A stretch of 64,000 nt of DNA, taken from assembly GCF_005405105.1 (NCBI RefSeq), contig NZ_BJDK01000014.1, positions 1-64,000 on the forward strand. The letters are read 5' to 3'. Below are positions 25,574 to 35,935 of this stretch, piece after piece. The notes under the pieces were generated by a model. It was not told the origin of the DNA. It made no database searches and saw nothing but the letters and a program-made list of their open reading frames with translations. This stretch comes from Lactiplantibacillus dongliensis (GTDB taxonomy: Bacteria; Bacillota; Bacilli; Lactobacillales; Lactobacillaceae). The position numbers and the translations under genes were made by a program. Each line of letters starts with the position of its first letter. Position 1 is the first letter of the stretch.

Positions 25574-27013
25574 CTAACTCATGATGTCTTGATACAGTTG
25601 CAAATAAGTCCCCGCTGAAGTTGTCCAACCAAAGTCTTGACGCATGGCTTGTTGTTGTAACTGCCGCCATGCTTTCGGGGTGTCATGGTAGACCTGACAG
25701 ACTTGCGTCATCATTTTTCGCAAGACCGCCGGCTGGAAGTCATCAAAGCCAAAGCCAGTCCCCGCCCCCGTGAAGCGATTATACGGGGTGACCGTATCCT
25801 TGAGACCACCGACTAAATGAACTAACGGCAAGCTGCCATATCGCATCGCCATCATTTGCGACAAACCGCAGGGCTCAAAGGCGGATGGCATCACAAAGCA
25901 ATCACTACCGGCATAGATCAACTGTGCCAGGTTCACATCAAACTTAATCTGAGCGGCTACTTGCTTGGGATAGGCGGCCTGATACGTTTTAAAGGCTTGT
26001 TCCAACGCTGGTTCACCCGTCCCTAAAACAATCAATTGGGCCTTTTGTGTCATTAAAAAGTCATTCAAGCTATCCAGCAGGACGTCCATCCCTTTTTGCT
26101 TGGTCAACCGTGAAACGACCGCAAAGACGGGGACATCCGCCACTGGTAACCCGACCTGCTTTTGTAAAGCCGCTTTATCCGTTGCCCGTCCTGCTAGCGC
26201 CTTAACACTGAAGTTCGCTGGCAAGGCAGGATCGGTTTCCGGATCATAGAGCGTCGTATCGATGCCATTTAAGATGCCCTGCAACTTGCCTTGATTTGCT
26301 CGTAAGACGCCATCTAACCGTTCGCCAAAAGCTACAGTCTGAATCTCTTGAGCATAGCTGGGTGAGACCGTGGTGACCGCATTGGCAAAGTTAATGCCGC
26401 CCTTTAAAAAGTTCACCTGGTCATAAAAAGCAATCCCGTCATCCGTAAACGTCTGCGTCCCAATTCGAAATAAACTATCGAGCACGATGGGGTTATAGAT
26501 CCCTTGGAACTGTAAATTATGAATCGTCAGGACGGTCTTAATCGCCCGATAAGCTTCAATCCAATAATATTTTTCAGCCAGCAGCACTGGAATAAACGCC
26601 GTATGCCAATCATTTAGATGTAAGACATCGGGAATAAATGCCACCCGCTCCATCATTTCGCAGATTGCCATCTGGAAGAAGGCAAACCGTTCGCCATCAT
26701 CCCAATAGCCATAAAGCCCCTCACGACCGAAATAGTCCTGATTATCGATTAGGTAATACTGTAACCCGGCTAACGTGAGCGTCTTAATCCCGCAATACTG
26801 CGCATGATCGCCAACTTGGACCCAAAAATGAGTGACGTCCGCGACTTGGTCACGATACTGTTCAGGAAAGAGCTGTTCATAATAGGGTAGTACGATCCGC
26901 ACCGTTGCCCCAGCAGCAGTTAACGCCTTTGGTAAGGCAAGACTCACATCGCCTAACCCGCCTGTCTTATAGAACGGGGCGGCTTCTGCAGCAGCAAACA
27001 AGACCTTAGTCAC
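25574..27013 (-). CDS. glgA: Glycogen synthase (ADP-glucose)
   Basis: 479 residues, GT5. The N-terminal KTGGLGDV motif binds ADP-glucose, and HLNDWHTAFIP follows. The C-terminal Rossmann half carries VVSRLTKQKGMDVLLD and MPSAFEPCGLSQMMAMRYG. It extends alpha-1,4-glucan from ADP-glucose. The start overlaps the end of glgD by 8 bp, indicating translational coupling. Confidence 0.96.
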   Translation of the reverse strand: MTKVLFAAAEAAPFYKTGGLGDVSLALPKALTAAGATVRIVLPYYEQLFPEQYRDQVADVTHFWVQVGDHAQYCGIKTLTLAGLQYYLIDNQDYFGREGLYGYWDDGERFAFFQMAICEMMERVAFIPDVLHLNDWHTAFIPVLLAEKYYWIEAYRAIKTVLTIHNLQFQGIYNPIVLDSLFRIGTQTFTDDGIAFYDQVNFLKGGINFANAVTTVSPSYAQEIQTVAFGERLDGVLRANQGKLQGILNGIDTTLYDPETDPALPANFSVKALAGRATDKAALQKQVGLPVADVPVFAVVSRLTKQKGMDVLLDSLNDFLMTQKAQLIVLGTGEPALEQAFKTYQAAYPKQVAAQIKFDVNLAQLIYAGSDCFVMPSAFEPCGLSQMMAMRYGSLPLVHLVGGLKDTVTPYNRFTGAGTGFGFDDFQPAVLRKMMTQVCQVYHDTPKAWRQLQQQAMRQDFGWTTSAGTYLQLYQDIMS

Positions 27014-28178
27014 TGGAGACCACCTCCGCTTGCTGAAAGATATGCTGGCCTTTACTGATGACTAGCGGTTGCTCTGGTCGGCCCTTTAAGACCAGATTGG
27101 GCCCAATGACCACGTTTTTATCAATGACCACATTCTCAATCTTCGTCCCAGCCCCAATCCGTGTGCCTTGCATGATCACCGCATCCTTGATCTGGCTGCC
27201 ACGATTGATCAAAACGTTACGGAAGATGACTGAATGGTCAACTTGGCCTTCAATGTAGCCGCCGGTTCCGCAGAGACTCGCCCGGAACTGTGATCCCTGT
27301 GCGAAAAAGGTGGGAATCTCATTCTTAACTTTGGTATAAATCCGCCGTGAACTGTAAAATAACGCCCGGAAGTTGTCCTCGTTTAAGATCGCCATATTTG
27401 CCATATAATAACTGGCTAAGTCATGAATATTGGCATAAAAGCCCGTGTATTCAAAAGCATTGGCATTATGCTGAATGACCGCTTGCTTCATCAATTCTTC
27501 TAAACTAATCAAATCCCCGCGCCGATTAGCTTCTTGTAAGCTGTCAATTAAGTCAACGGTACTCATCAAGTAAATATCCATATTTTTGGCAGCTTTTTTC
27601 GTTGTGGCTTTCAGCTTGGCTTTACCCGCGGGCACGACCGCGGTGGCCATCCCTTTATCTGTCAGTTGTAAAATCGTATTGGCTGGCGTCAAAGTCTGCG
27701 GATCGACACTCTTATAGACCGTCGTTACTGGGTTATCACGCTCCTCGTGATACCGAATTAACGCCTTTAGATCGATATTCCCGACATTTCGAGTGCTCAT
27801 CACTACGGAATATTCACTGTGACTACGCTTTAAAAAGAGGATTGTGTTGTCATAGTAATGATGAATCAGGGTCGCTTTCTTCTCTGGTGAGACTAACTTC
27901 AAATCATTATAAGGATACGTAAAAAGGCCCCCACGAATCGTATCCAAATTCCAATCACGGCCACTCCGCAAATGGTCCGCCACTGACCGCCCGGAACGTG
28001 GCGTGGTGACCATCACATTTTGAATCCCGGCATTGATCACACTGGACAATGGAAAGTCTAGCAGCCGGTACCGGCCGCCAAATGGCAACGTCCCAACTGG
28101 GCGACTAGTGGTCAACGGCTCTAACGCTTCCCACGGTTCGACTAAATTAATAATTGCACTAACACTGCCTCGTTTCAT
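27006..28178 (-). CDS. glgD: GlgD, regulatory subunit of glucose-1-phosphate adenylyltransferase
   Basis: 390 residues. A nucleotidyltransferase fold with a C-terminal left-handed beta-helix ([32 protein letters not shown], shown in part). The N-terminus lacks the GGxGTRL pyrophosphorylase signature present in GlgC, so it is the non- or weakly catalytic partner that activates GlgC in a mixed tetramer. It overlaps glgC by 4 bp and glgA by 8 bp. Confidence 0.94.
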   Translation of the reverse strand: MKRGSVSAIINLVEPWEALEPLTTSRPVGTLPFGGRYRLLDFPLSSVINAGIQNVMVTTPRSGRSVADHLRSGRDWNLDTIRGGLFTYPYNDLKLVSPEKKATLIHHYYDNTILFLKRSHSEYSVVMSTRNVGNIDLKALIRYHEERDNPVTTVYKSVDPQTLTPANTILQLTDKGMATAVVPAGKAKLKATTKKAAKNMDIYLMSTVDLIDSLQEANRRGDLISLEELMKQAVIQHNANAFEYTGFYANIHDLASYYMANMAILNEDNFRALFYSSRRIYTKVKNEIPTFFAQGSQFRASLCGTGGYIEGQVDHSVIFRNVLINRGSQIKDAVIMQGTRIGAGTKIENVVIDKNVVIGPNLVLKGRPEQPLVISKGQHIFQQAEVVSSD

Positions 28179-29314
28179 GGCTGTTGCACCCCCACTACTT
28201 CGTTATAGCCAACAACGGCAATTTCCGTTGGCGTCCCTTGCACGATCGCATCGTCGCCAATTACCGCTTCTTCACCAATTAACGCATGATCCACAACCAC
28301 ATTTTTACCGATCGTAGCACCGGGCATGACCATACTATCCACGACCCGGCTACCCATGCCGACGGACACCCGTTGTGACAAGATCGAATGGTCAACTTCA
28401 CCGGCCACATAACAACTGTCGACGATCATCGAATTATTGACCTGACTTGTATCCGTCAAAAACATCGGCGGCAAGACTTGCGCCTTGGAGTAAATCCGCC
28501 AATTACGATCACCGATGTTCAAGCGATTGTGCGGTGACAAGAATTCCATATTGGCCTGCCAGAGACTCTGAATCGTCCCAACATCGCGCCAGTAACCCTT
28601 AAATGCGTAGGCGTAGACAGATTCGTTATGGGCCAAATAGGACGGAATGACATTCTTCCCGAAGTCTTCTAATGACTTGTCCGTGGCATAGCTCTTCACC
28701 AGATAATCCCGTAACGTTGGCCAGTTAAAGATATAGATCCCCATTGATGCCTTATCACTCTTAGGGTGTTCCGGCTTTTCTTCAAACTCAATAATCCGAT
28801 CAGTCTCGTCAGTATTCATCATGCCAAAACGCCGCGCCTCTTGCTTCGTAACCGGGATAACGCCCACAGTCAGCGATGCCTTCTTGGCTTTGTGATAGGC
28901 CAGCATCGCATCATAGTCCATCTTATAGATGTGATCCCCGGATAAGACTAACAAGTACTTTGGATTCTGCTGATCAATATATTCAATATTTTGATAAATC
29001 GCGTGGGCCGTTCCTTCAAAGAACTTTTCACCCTCCGTTGAAGAATAGGGCTGTAAGACCGTAACACCACCATTCAAGTCATCTAAGCCCCAGCTAGCAC
29101 CGTTACCGATGTGCGCATTGAGCTCCAACGGTTGATACTGCGTAATGACCCCCACCGTATTCACGCCGGAATTCGCGCAATTACTAAGTGTAAAATCAAT
29201 GATCCGATAGCGTCCGCCAAATGGCACCGCCGGCTTAGCTGTATCTTTTGTCAGCTTACCTAGACGCGTGCCTTGACCCCCAGCTAAAATAATCCCGAGC
29301 ATTTCATTATTCAT
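28175..29314 (-). CDS. glgC: Glucose-1-phosphate adenylyltransferase catalytic subunit
   Basis: 379 residues. It has the intact catalytic signature [14 protein letters not shown], then [19 protein letters not shown], the substrate motif MGIYIFNW, and a C-terminal beta-helix with [14 protein letters not shown]. It makes ADP-glucose from ATP and glucose 1-phosphate, the committed step of glycogen synthesis. It overlaps glgB by 8 bp upstream and glgD by 4 bp downstream. Confidence 0.96.
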   Translation of the reverse strand: MNNEMLGIILAGGQGTRLGKLTKDTAKPAVPFGGRYRIIDFTLSNCANSGVNTVGVITQYQPLELNAHIGNGASWGLDDLNGGVTVLQPYSSTEGEKFFEGTAHAIYQNIEYIDQQNPKYLLVLSGDHIYKMDYDAMLAYHKAKKASLTVGVIPVTKQEARRFGMMNTDETDRIIEFEEKPEHPKSDKASMGIYIFNWPTLRDYLVKSYATDKSLEDFGKNVIPSYLAHNESVYAYAFKGYWRDVGTIQSLWQANMEFLSPHNRLNIGDRNWRIYSKAQVLPPMFLTDTSQVNNSMIVDSCYVAGEVDHSILSQRVSVGMGSRVVDSMVMPGATIGKNVVVDHALIGEEAVIGDDAIVQGTPTEIAVVGYNEVVGVQQP

Positions 29315-31208
29315 GTCTCCGACTCCCCTTTTTAACGTTGCGCGGCCGAATCAATAACGCGCCCATCGCCGGTAAAGTTACCTCAAAACTGGCCGGCTGA
29401 CCATGATACGGCGTTTCAGTCGCAGTAAACGTGGTTTCTAATTGTGTCCAAGTCCCACCAAATGCTTTGGCTTCTGTATTTAATAACAACTCATAGATCC
29501 CGGGATACGGCACCCCAATCCGATAACGCCGCCGCTCAACGGGTACAAAGTTAAAGGCCGCGATGACAAAGCTGAACTTGCGTTTTGCCTGGCGAATAAA
29601 TGCCATCGTTGAACTTTCCGGATCATCCGTGTAGGTGTAGACCATCCCAGCTTGATCGTGATCTAATTCCCATAACGGGCGGTTATCGCGATAAACGCGA
29701 TTGAGGGCCGCTGTAAACTGTTGCATCTGTTGATTCAAAGGATCAGCTAAATCAACCCACTCTAATTGACTCCAATCCCGCCATTCTAAGAATTGACCCC
29801 ATTCCGCGCCCATAAAGTTCAATTGTTTGCCCGGAAAGGCGGCCAGATAGACCAACATCGTCCGCAAATTCGCGAATTGATTATAGCGGTCTCCCGGCAT
29901 CTTATGCATCAACGACTTCTTACCATGCACAACTTCATCGTGCGAAAATGGCAAAATAAACTGTTCATCATACATGTAGACGAAGCCAAACGTTAGCAAG
30001 TTAAAGTGATCGTGCCGAAATAACGGATCCATCATAAAGAAATCCAATGTATCGTGCATCCAGCCCATATTCCACTTGTAGTTAAATCCCAAGCCGCCGT
30101 GATCCACGCGCCCAGTTACTTGCGGATAGGCGGAGGATTCTTCCGCAATCATCAAGACGTCCGGGTGCTGCCGAAAGACTGTCGTATTTAACTCCTGCAA
30201 AAAGGCAATTCCTTCCAGATTCCGGTTATCGCCATACTGATTCGTCTGCCCTTCACGTCCCGCGTCATAGTCGAGATACAGCATGTTGGAGACGGCATCG
30301 ACCCGTAAGCCATCCAGATGGCAATCCGTCAGCCAAAAAAGCGCACTGGAAATCAAAAAGCTTTGGACCTGAGTCTTGCCAAGGTCGAAGTTCCAGGCCC
30401 CCCAGCGATGATTATCAGCCCGCTGCGGGTCCGCATATTCAAAGGTTGCTGTGCCGTCGTAATGATACAGCGCATCATAATTGCGAATAAAATGCCCCGG
30501 CACCCAATCAACTAACACACCGAGGTTGGCTTGATGACACTGATCAACAAAAGCTAAAAAGTCATCCCGTGAGCCGAACCGACTGGTTGGCGCGAAGTAG
30601 CCCAACTGCTGATAGCCCCAAGACGCATCGAGCAGGTGTTCCATCACCGGCATCAGTTCAATATGCGTATAACCCAGCTTTTTAACATAGGGAATCAGCT
30701 CCGCGGCCAATTCTTGATACGTATAGTAGCGGTCTCCTTCCTGGCGACGCCATGAACCCAGATGCACTTCATAGATGTTGATAGGGCGGTGCGCTGGTTG
30801 CATCTTTTTACGCCGCGCCATCCAGAGGCTATCATGCCAATCATGCGCAATTGGTGCCGTAATAATGGCTGCATCCCCAGGTTTCTTCTCAAATTGTTGG
30901 GCAAATGGGTCAATCTTCAGTTGCGTTGCCCCATCAGCTCCGGTGACCTGAAACTTATATAAATCACCCACTTGAACGGCTTTCAGCCGGCCCGTCCAAA
31001 TCCCGGTAGTCGCATTTAAGTGCAGCTGTTCTGGCTGCCAGTCGTTAAAACTACCAACAACCGCAACTGCTTGGGCTTGTGGTGCCCATACCCGAAAAAT
31101 AGTGTCAATTGCTGTCCAATGACTGCCTAAATAATCCTGACTACGAAATCCCTTACCAGTGTTAAATAAATAAGCTAATGTGTCCGTTACTGCTTGTGAC
31201 GTTGTCAA
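29307..31208 (-). CDS. glgB: 1,4-alpha-glucan branching enzyme
   Basis: About 633 residues from a TTG at 31208 that follows GGGGGTG by 10 nt. The frame is open to an ATG at 31292, but that codon directly abuts its only AAGG. The CBM48 domain (~15-100) is followed by a GH13 barrel with [19 protein letters not shown] (nucleophile Asp), IAEESSAYP (acid Glu) and [14 protein letters not shown]. It introduces alpha-1,6 branches. First gene of the glgBCDAP-amylase operon. Confidence 0.94.
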   Translation of the reverse strand: MTTSQAVTDTLAYLFNTGKGFRSQDYLGSHWTAIDTIFRVWAPQAQAVAVVGSFNDWQPEQLHLNATTGIWTGRLKAVQVGDLYKFQVTGADGATQLKIDPFAQQFEKKPGDAAIITAPIAHDWHDSLWMARRKKMQPAHRPINIYEVHLGSWRRQEGDRYYTYQELAAELIPYVKKLGYTHIELMPVMEHLLDASWGYQQLGYFAPTSRFGSRDDFLAFVDQCHQANLGVLVDWVPGHFIRNYDALYHYDGTATFEYADPQRADNHRWGAWNFDLGKTQVQSFLISSALFWLTDCHLDGLRVDAVSNMLYLDYDAGREGQTNQYGDNRNLEGIAFLQELNTTVFRQHPDVLMIAEESSAYPQVTGRVDHGGLGFNYKWNMGWMHDTLDFFMMDPLFRHDHFNLLTFGFVYMYDEQFILPFSHDEVVHGKKSLMHKMPGDRYNQFANLRTMLVYLAAFPGKQLNFMGAEWGQFLEWRDWSQLEWVDLADPLNQQMQQFTAALNRVYRDNRPLWELDHDQAGMVYTYTDDPESSTMAFIRQAKRKFSFVIAAFNFVPVERRRYRIGVPYPGIYELLLNTEAKAFGGTWTQLETTFTATETPYHGQPASFEVTLPAMGALLIRPRNVKKGSRRHE

Positions 31209-31520
31209 AAGATCGACACCCCCAATATTGTGATGACTTGAACAAAAGTTTACCTTAGCTTCATTATACGAACGTTTATTGCGCTTGCCCATCCTTGGTT
31301 AATTGACCGATAAAATTAAACTTATCACTAGTAAAAGCCTAGCTACTCCCATTTAGCCCGATTAATTGGAAAAGTCCTGGAAACTGTTCAACCATCACTA
31401 TCCACAGAAACCGCGTCAGGCCGTCTTTTTGGTTGTGTTCACCCAATCCTTAAGTTTTTCTTAAGAAGCTAGTTTAACCAGTGAACGTTAAGTCACTCAA
31501 TTACCAAACCAATAAAAAAA
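31209..31520. other. Upstream region of the glycogen operon
   Basis: No gene seen. It must hold the glgB promoter on the minus strand, but I cannot pick a convincing -35/-10 pair or a catabolite element. A short CTTAAG-TTTTT-CTTAAG inverted repeat lies at 31449-31465. Confidence 0.45.
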
Positions 31521-31564
31521 AGCTAATTCCTTGATTACTATCACTAGCAATCAAGGAATTAGCT
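31521..31564 (-). terminator. Terminator of proBA
   Basis: A 16-bp perfect stem (AGCTAATTCCTTGATT at 31521-31536 with its complement at 31549-31564), followed on the minus strand by seven T. Confidence 0.88.
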
Positions 31565-31581
31565 TAAACCTACAGTTAACG

Positions 31582-32832
31582 TTAGTCCCGGATCTGGCCG
31601 TTACCATCGATAACATACTTGTAAGACGTTAATTCATTTAAACCCATCGGTCCGCGGGCATGTAATTTTTGAGTTGAAATGCCGATTTCAGCACCGAAGC
31701 CGAATTCAAACCCATCCGTAAACCGGGTGGAAGCATTGATATAAACACAAGCCGCATTAACCCGTTGCTGGAATAATTTACCAGCTTGGTAATTATCAGT
31801 AACAATCGCTTCGGAGTGTTGTGTATTATACCGATTGATATGCGTAATCGCGGCCGCCTCTGAATCAACAACCTTAATGGCAATAATCAAATCATTATAT
31901 TCGGTTCCCCAGTCAGCCGGAGTTGCTGGGACAACATCCGGAACAATCGCTTGGGTCGCTTCATCACCACGCACTTCTACCCCTTGGTCACGCAGGGCTT
32001 GCACGATCGTTGGTAAGAACTTAGCTGCGACGGCTTGATGAATCAACACTTTTTCGGTTGCATTGCAGACAGATGGTCGTTGGACTTTGCCGTTGACAAT
32101 AATCCGCGTCGCCATTGGGAGCTGGGCAGCTTGGTCAACATACACGTGGCAATTTCCCGCTCCCGTTTCGATCACCGGCACGGTCGCTTGGGATAGTACG
32201 GCTTGAATTAAGCGAGCACTCCCGCGCGGAATCAAGACATCGACATAATCAGTAAGTTGCATGAATTTCGCAGCGGTGGCATGTGAGGTATCTTGAATGA
32301 GCTGAATCGCGTGCGCATCCACGTCCGCCGCCGTTAAAGCCGCTTGCAGTACCTGCACCAAAGCTTGATTAGAATGTAACGCTTCCTTACCACCACGTAA
32401 GATGACGGCGTTTCCTGCCTTAAAACAAAGCGCTGACGCATCGACCGTCACATTTGGCCGGGCTTCAAAAATCATCCCAATAACGCCGAGCGGTACCCGT
32501 TCTTTCGCAATCATTAATCCCGCGGCATTTCGCCAGGCATGATCGACATTGCCGATTGGATCAGGCAACGCTGCGACCTGCTGCAAACCGGTCGCCATCG
32601 CTTGAATCCGATCACTTGTTAAGGTCAGCCGATCCACAAACTTGGCGGGCACTTGTGGATTTTCTAAATCTTGCGCATTTGCGGCCAAGATATCATCCTG
32701 ATGGGCTAATAATGCAGCTGCCATCGCCATTAATACTTCATTTTTCTGAGTGCTCGTTAACAAGCCGAGTGCGTAGCTGGCCTGTTGTGCATTTTCACCT
32801 AATTGTTGTAGTGTCTCATTCGTTGATTCCAT
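31582..32832 (-). CDS. proA: Glutamate-5-semialdehyde dehydrogenase (gamma-glutamyl phosphate reductase)
   Basis: 416 residues, aldehyde-dehydrogenase fold. Markers include IFEARPNVTVDASALCFKAGN, VIETGAGNCHVYVD and the catalytic Cys in RPSVCNATEKVLIH. It reduces gamma-glutamyl phosphate to glutamate semialdehyde with NADPH, the second step of proline synthesis. It lies 23 nt after proB and is followed by a strong terminator, so the pair is a complete operon. Confidence 0.96.
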   Translation of the reverse strand: MESTNETLQQLGENAQQASYALGLLTSTQKNEVLMAMAAALLAHQDDILAANAQDLENPQVPAKFVDRLTLTSDRIQAMATGLQQVAALPDPIGNVDHAWRNAAGLMIAKERVPLGVIGMIFEARPNVTVDASALCFKAGNAVILRGGKEALHSNQALVQVLQAALTAADVDAHAIQLIQDTSHATAAKFMQLTDYVDVLIPRGSARLIQAVLSQATVPVIETGAGNCHVYVDQAAQLPMATRIIVNGKVQRPSVCNATEKVLIHQAVAAKFLPTIVQALRDQGVEVRGDEATQAIVPDVVPATPADWGTEYNDLIIAIKVVDSEAAAITHINRYNTQHSEAIVTDNYQAGKLFQQRVNAACVYINASTRFTDGFEFGFGAEIGISTQKLHARGPMGLNELTSYKYVIDGNGQIRD

Positions 32833-32855
32833 ATTGCCTATCCTCCTTCAATCGA

Positions 32856-33644
32856 CTACCCAAATAAGGTACCGACTGGTTCACCCGCTAGAATCTGGAA
32901 AATAACGGCCGGATCAGCACCGTTAGCCAAGATCATCTGACCATCAGCCTTCAGCATCCGTTCAGCGGCCTTTAACTTCGTGACCATCCCACCCGTACCA
33001 AAGCGGCTGCCACTACCACCAGCAAGTGCATAGGTCTGGGCATCGACCGTCGCAATGTGCGGTAATAACTTAGCTTTCGCATCGGTATGCGGATTACCAT
33101 CATAAAAGCCATCAATATCTGACAGCATAATCAATAAATCCGCATCAATATTCGTAGCAACAATCGCCGACAATTGGTCATTATCACCAAACTTGGTTTC
33201 ATGATCCAATTCATCGACCGCTACCGTATCATTTTCGTTAACAATCGGCACCACATCTTGTGCTAGCAACGCTTCAAACGTATTTAAGACGTTTTGATGA
33301 CTCTTCGGATAAACGAAGATATCACGCGTTAATAACAACTGCCCAATCTTTTGTTCATAGATTGCAAACCGTTCCTTATAGATTGAGAGCAACTCGGCCT
33401 GACCAATCGCGGCAATCGCTTGCTGATCGGGAATGGCTTTGGGGCGTTGCTTTAGTCCCATATAGTTTAGGCCGACCCCAATCGCCCCCGACGAAACCAG
33501 CACGACTTCGCGATGATGATGCCGCATGGAACTAATCACGAAAGCCAACTGATCGATGGCGCGGAGATTGATTGCCCCATCGGGATAGACTAACGTACTA
33601 GTACCGACCTTAATCACAACCCGTTTTGCTCGTAATTTGCGCAT
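32856..33644 (-). CDS. proB: Glutamate 5-kinase (short form without PUA domain)
   Basis: 262 residues from the ATG at 33644 (MRKLRAKRVVIKVGTSTLV). The amino-acid kinase fold shows VVLVSSGAIGVG, NENDTVAV, FGDNDQLSAIVA, LSDIDGFYDGNP and GTGGMVTKLKAA. The C-terminal PUA domain of longer ProB proteins is absent, as in many lactobacilli. The open frame extends to an ATG at 33695, but those 17 codons translate a parS site, so I reject that start. It phosphorylates glutamate, the feedback-controlled first step of proline synthesis. Confidence 0.93.
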   Translation of the reverse strand: MRKLRAKRVVIKVGTSTLVYPDGAINLRAIDQLAFVISSMRHHHREVVLVSSGAIGVGLNYMGLKQRPKAIPDQQAIAAIGQAELLSIYKERFAIYEQKIGQLLLTRDIFVYPKSHQNVLNTFEALLAQDVVPIVNENDTVAVDELDHETKFGDNDQLSAIVATNIDADLLIMLSDIDGFYDGNPHTDAKAKLLPHIATVDAQTYALAGGSGSRFGTGGMVTKLKAAERMLKADGQMILANGADPAVIFQILAGEPVGTLFG

Positions 33645-33678
33645 CTCTTCCACTATTGCACCAACTTTTAAATTTTTT

Positions 33679-33694
33679 TGTTTCACGTGAAACA
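33679..33694. promoter_or_regulatory. parS: parS centromere site
   Basis: A 16-bp perfect palindrome TGTTTCACGTGAAACA, identical to the conserved ParB/Spo0J loading site. It lies about 20 kb from oriC, directly upstream of the proB start. Confidence 0.9.
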
Positions 33695-33712
33695 TTTTGA
33701 ATTATTACCTGC

Positions 33713-33793
33713 CACTCTGGTTGGTCCAGAATTGGCTGGAACGTGATGGTCACTGAGCCAATTTTGGCCTGCCCGACGTTAATTAACCGGGAT
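33713..33793 (+). repeat. Dispersed foldback repeat R1, short copy
   Basis: It starts CACTCTGGTTGGTCCAGAAT and ends near GACGTTAATTAACCGGGA. The arms CCAGAATTGGCT and AGCCAATTTTGG form a hairpin. It matches both ends of the copy at 39624-39783 but lacks its ~80-bp middle. Confidence 0.7.
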
Positions 33794-33847
33794 CTGTAAC
33801 CCAAGTGTTTGTTTATTTTCATCCCATAATTTTAGTCAAAACAATTA

Positions 33848-35053
33848 TTATTTATGTTTAATTTCAGTTTTCATATAATTTGTCGCTGCCGGCCGATTAA
33901 CGTGCACGACACCCACATTAACCGCCAAGACCACTAGCAAGATACCAAAAGCTAACAAGAACAAGCTACGATATGACCAATTATCAATGATCAAGCCGCC
34001 AAAAAGCGGTCCCAAAGAACGGCCAAACGCACAAAAAGCTTGAACTAAGCCTTGGTATCGCCCCTTCGCGCTGACCGGTGACAACTGACTAACTAAGGTC
34101 GGCATCGCCGGTGACCAAGTTGCCTCACCAATCGTCAACAAGACCATCGCAAAGATAAAATGCGGATAGTCATGCGCAATGACTAGCGATAGAAAGGACA
34201 AGCCGACAAACAACATGCCGAAAAAGAATTGGTGATACAGACTCTTGATTCGATCACCCAGCAAACTTAAGATACTCTGGATTACCACTAACAGCCCCGC
34301 ATTAACCGTCCATAAGAAGCTATAATTGCGTAATGGCATGCCTAGATTAGTCATGTAGACGGATAAATTGCTGACCCACTGTTCGTATAACAACCAAATG
34401 ATAAACAGACTCACAAAGAAGGTCCAGACCATCCGCGCATTAGCAGTCGGTAGCTGGACATCCCGAGCCTGACGAGGGTCAACACCAGTCACATCCGCCG
34501 TATCCACATTATACTCTAACAAAGCGATGACTAAGAAGATGAGATACAGTCCGGTCGTCATTGAGAATAACGGCGCCATGCCCATCGCGTACACCAGCCC
34601 CACAAACATCGTCCCAAAGACCACCCCTAAGTTGGCTGCCAGGTACATCAATGTAAATGTTCGCCGCACTTTTTGTCGTGGCACACTGGCGGCCAGGGCA
34701 TTGAACATCGTATTCAACCACCCACTGGCAAATCCAGTCACCACTAATAAGATTGGATACCACGGCCAGCTATGCCAAAAGATCAGCAAAAAGTTCGCCA
34801 TCCCATTGATTAAAATTCCCATTAATAACAAGTAATACGGGTTACTGCGGTCAAAGATCCGACCACCCACCGTACTAGCACAAACATTGGCAATCGAATT
34901 CAACATCAACACGACCCCGGTCTCGGTCAATGATTTACCTAAAACATTATGCATGTAGATCGTCGTTAATGGCCAGATAAAGCTCATACCAATATTATTC
35001 ATGAATTGACCGGTAATTAACCATGGAATCCCAATCGTTTGTTTTTTCGTCAT
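33848..35053 (-). CDS. MFS transporter (drug or metabolite efflux type)
   Basis: 401 residues with about 12 hydrophobic segments, for example ILINGMANFLLIFWHSWPW and LFLLAFGILLVVLAVNVGVV. An MFS loop 2-3 motif is visible as GGRIFDRSNPYY. It is an inner-membrane proton-coupled carrier whose substrate cannot be assigned. The ATG at 35053 follows AAGGGCGGTGG. It is monocistronic, transcribed divergently from the lipoprotein gene to its right, and separated from proB by a repeat and parS. Confidence 0.88.
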   Translation of the reverse strand: MTKKQTIGIPWLITGQFMNNIGMSFIWPLTTIYMHNVLGKSLTETGVVLMLNSIANVCASTVGGRIFDRSNPYYLLLMGILINGMANFLLIFWHSWPWYPILLVVTGFASGWLNTMFNALAASVPRQKVRRTFTLMYLAANLGVVFGTMFVGLVYAMGMAPLFSMTTGLYLIFLVIALLEYNVDTADVTGVDPRQARDVQLPTANARMVWTFFVSLFIIWLLYEQWVSNLSVYMTNLGMPLRNYSFLWTVNAGLLVVIQSILSLLGDRIKSLYHQFFFGMLFVGLSFLSLVIAHDYPHFIFAMVLLTIGEATWSPAMPTLVSQLSPVSAKGRYQGLVQAFCAFGRSLGPLFGGLIIDNWSYRSLFLLAFGILLVVLAVNVGVVHVNRPAATNYMKTEIKHK

Positions 35054-35248
35054 CGCACCACCGCCCTTGAAAAAATACTGCTAATTTTATCATAACAAAA
35101 TTTATCTTAAAAAGCTTAATCAATTTATAATGTAACCAATCACGATTGCGGCAGCTAGGCGATCACTTCACCATTAACACTTATTGACAGTATCATTGTA
35201 GACTAATCTTAATCACAGTGATTATTTAGAAAAAAATCCCCAAAACGC

Positions 35249-35278
35249 TTTACCTATCACTTTCCGACCCTGTATAAT
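35249..35278 (+). promoter_or_regulatory. Promoter for the lipoprotein-nuclease operon
   Basis: TTTACC (35249-35254), an 18-nt spacer, then a consensus TATAAT (35273-35278). The ATG at 35309 follows GGAGGGG. Confidence 0.65.
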
Positions 35279-35308
35279 TTACTTATTACTTACTTGGAGG
35301 GGACCCAA

Positions 35309-35914
35309 ATGTCTTTGAAAAAAACCGTTGGATTAGCAATCATCAGCCTAACCTTATTGAGCGGTTGTAGTACGACCACGACTCGCGCACCTAAAACGAT
35401 TATCAAGCATCAGACCAGTATCGTTGATCATCGCACAACTGCTGATCAAGATGCCTGGTCTGCAGCCCGGGCAGTTAGCCGGGCTAATGCCGCTTCAGCG
35501 AAGAAGTTGTCCCAGCAAAACGCGGTGCTAGCAAAAGCGTCCACTGAAGCTAATTCACAATCAAGTGATTTGGCTGATCAACGTGAATCTGTTAAAGCCG
35601 CTTCACAGGCTGCCGCAGATTCTGCATCCGAAACAGTTGCCTCACAAGCTAAGCAAGCTAGTAAAAATGCTAAAGCTGCGTCGGAATCAACTGCTAAAAC
35701 GCAAACTAGCTCAGCCAACCAAACTACCGAACACGCAAATCGTTTTTCAGGTAATACCGATACCGCTCAACAAGGCGTCATTATTGGCAATAAACGGTCT
35801 AAAATCTATCACGTTTATAGTCAGCATAATTATCGAATGGCTGGCAAAAATGTTGAAACGTTTAATACCGAAGCCGAAGCGCAAGCATCCGGTTATCGAA
35901 AATCACTACGCTAA
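35309..35914 (+). CDS. Lipoprotein with coiled-coil region and C-terminal nuclease-associated domain
   Basis: 201 residues from the ATG at 35309 (GGAGGGG upstream); an in-frame TTG at 35294 overlaps that site. The signal peptide ends in the lipobox LLSGC with Cys20 as lipid anchor. Residues ~40-145 are Ala/Ser/Gln/Lys-rich and probably coiled-coil. The last ~45 residues (IIGNKRSKIYHVYSQHNYRM, then TEAEAQASGYRKSL) resemble the small Ada-like domain often fused to or encoded beside secreted nucleases. It lies 21 nt before a membrane nuclease, which suggests a joint surface complex handling extracellular DNA (inference). Confidence 0.8.
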   Translation: MSLKKTVGLAIISLTLLSGCSTTTTRAPKTIIKHQTSIVDHRTTADQDAWSAARAVSRANAASAKKLSQQNAVLAKASTEANSQSSDLADQRESVKAASQAAADSASETVASQAKQASKNAKAASESTAKTQTSSANQTTEHANRFSGNTDTAQQGVIIGNKRSKIYHVYSQHNYRMAGKNVETFNTEAEAQASGYRKSLR

Positions 35915-35935
35915 TTTATTCGGAGGACTCTAATC

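Noticed and set aside
33645-33695. 17-residue N-terminal extension of ProB
   Set aside because: It is translation of a parS palindrome. The conserved ProB start MRKLRAKRVVIKVG begins at 33644.
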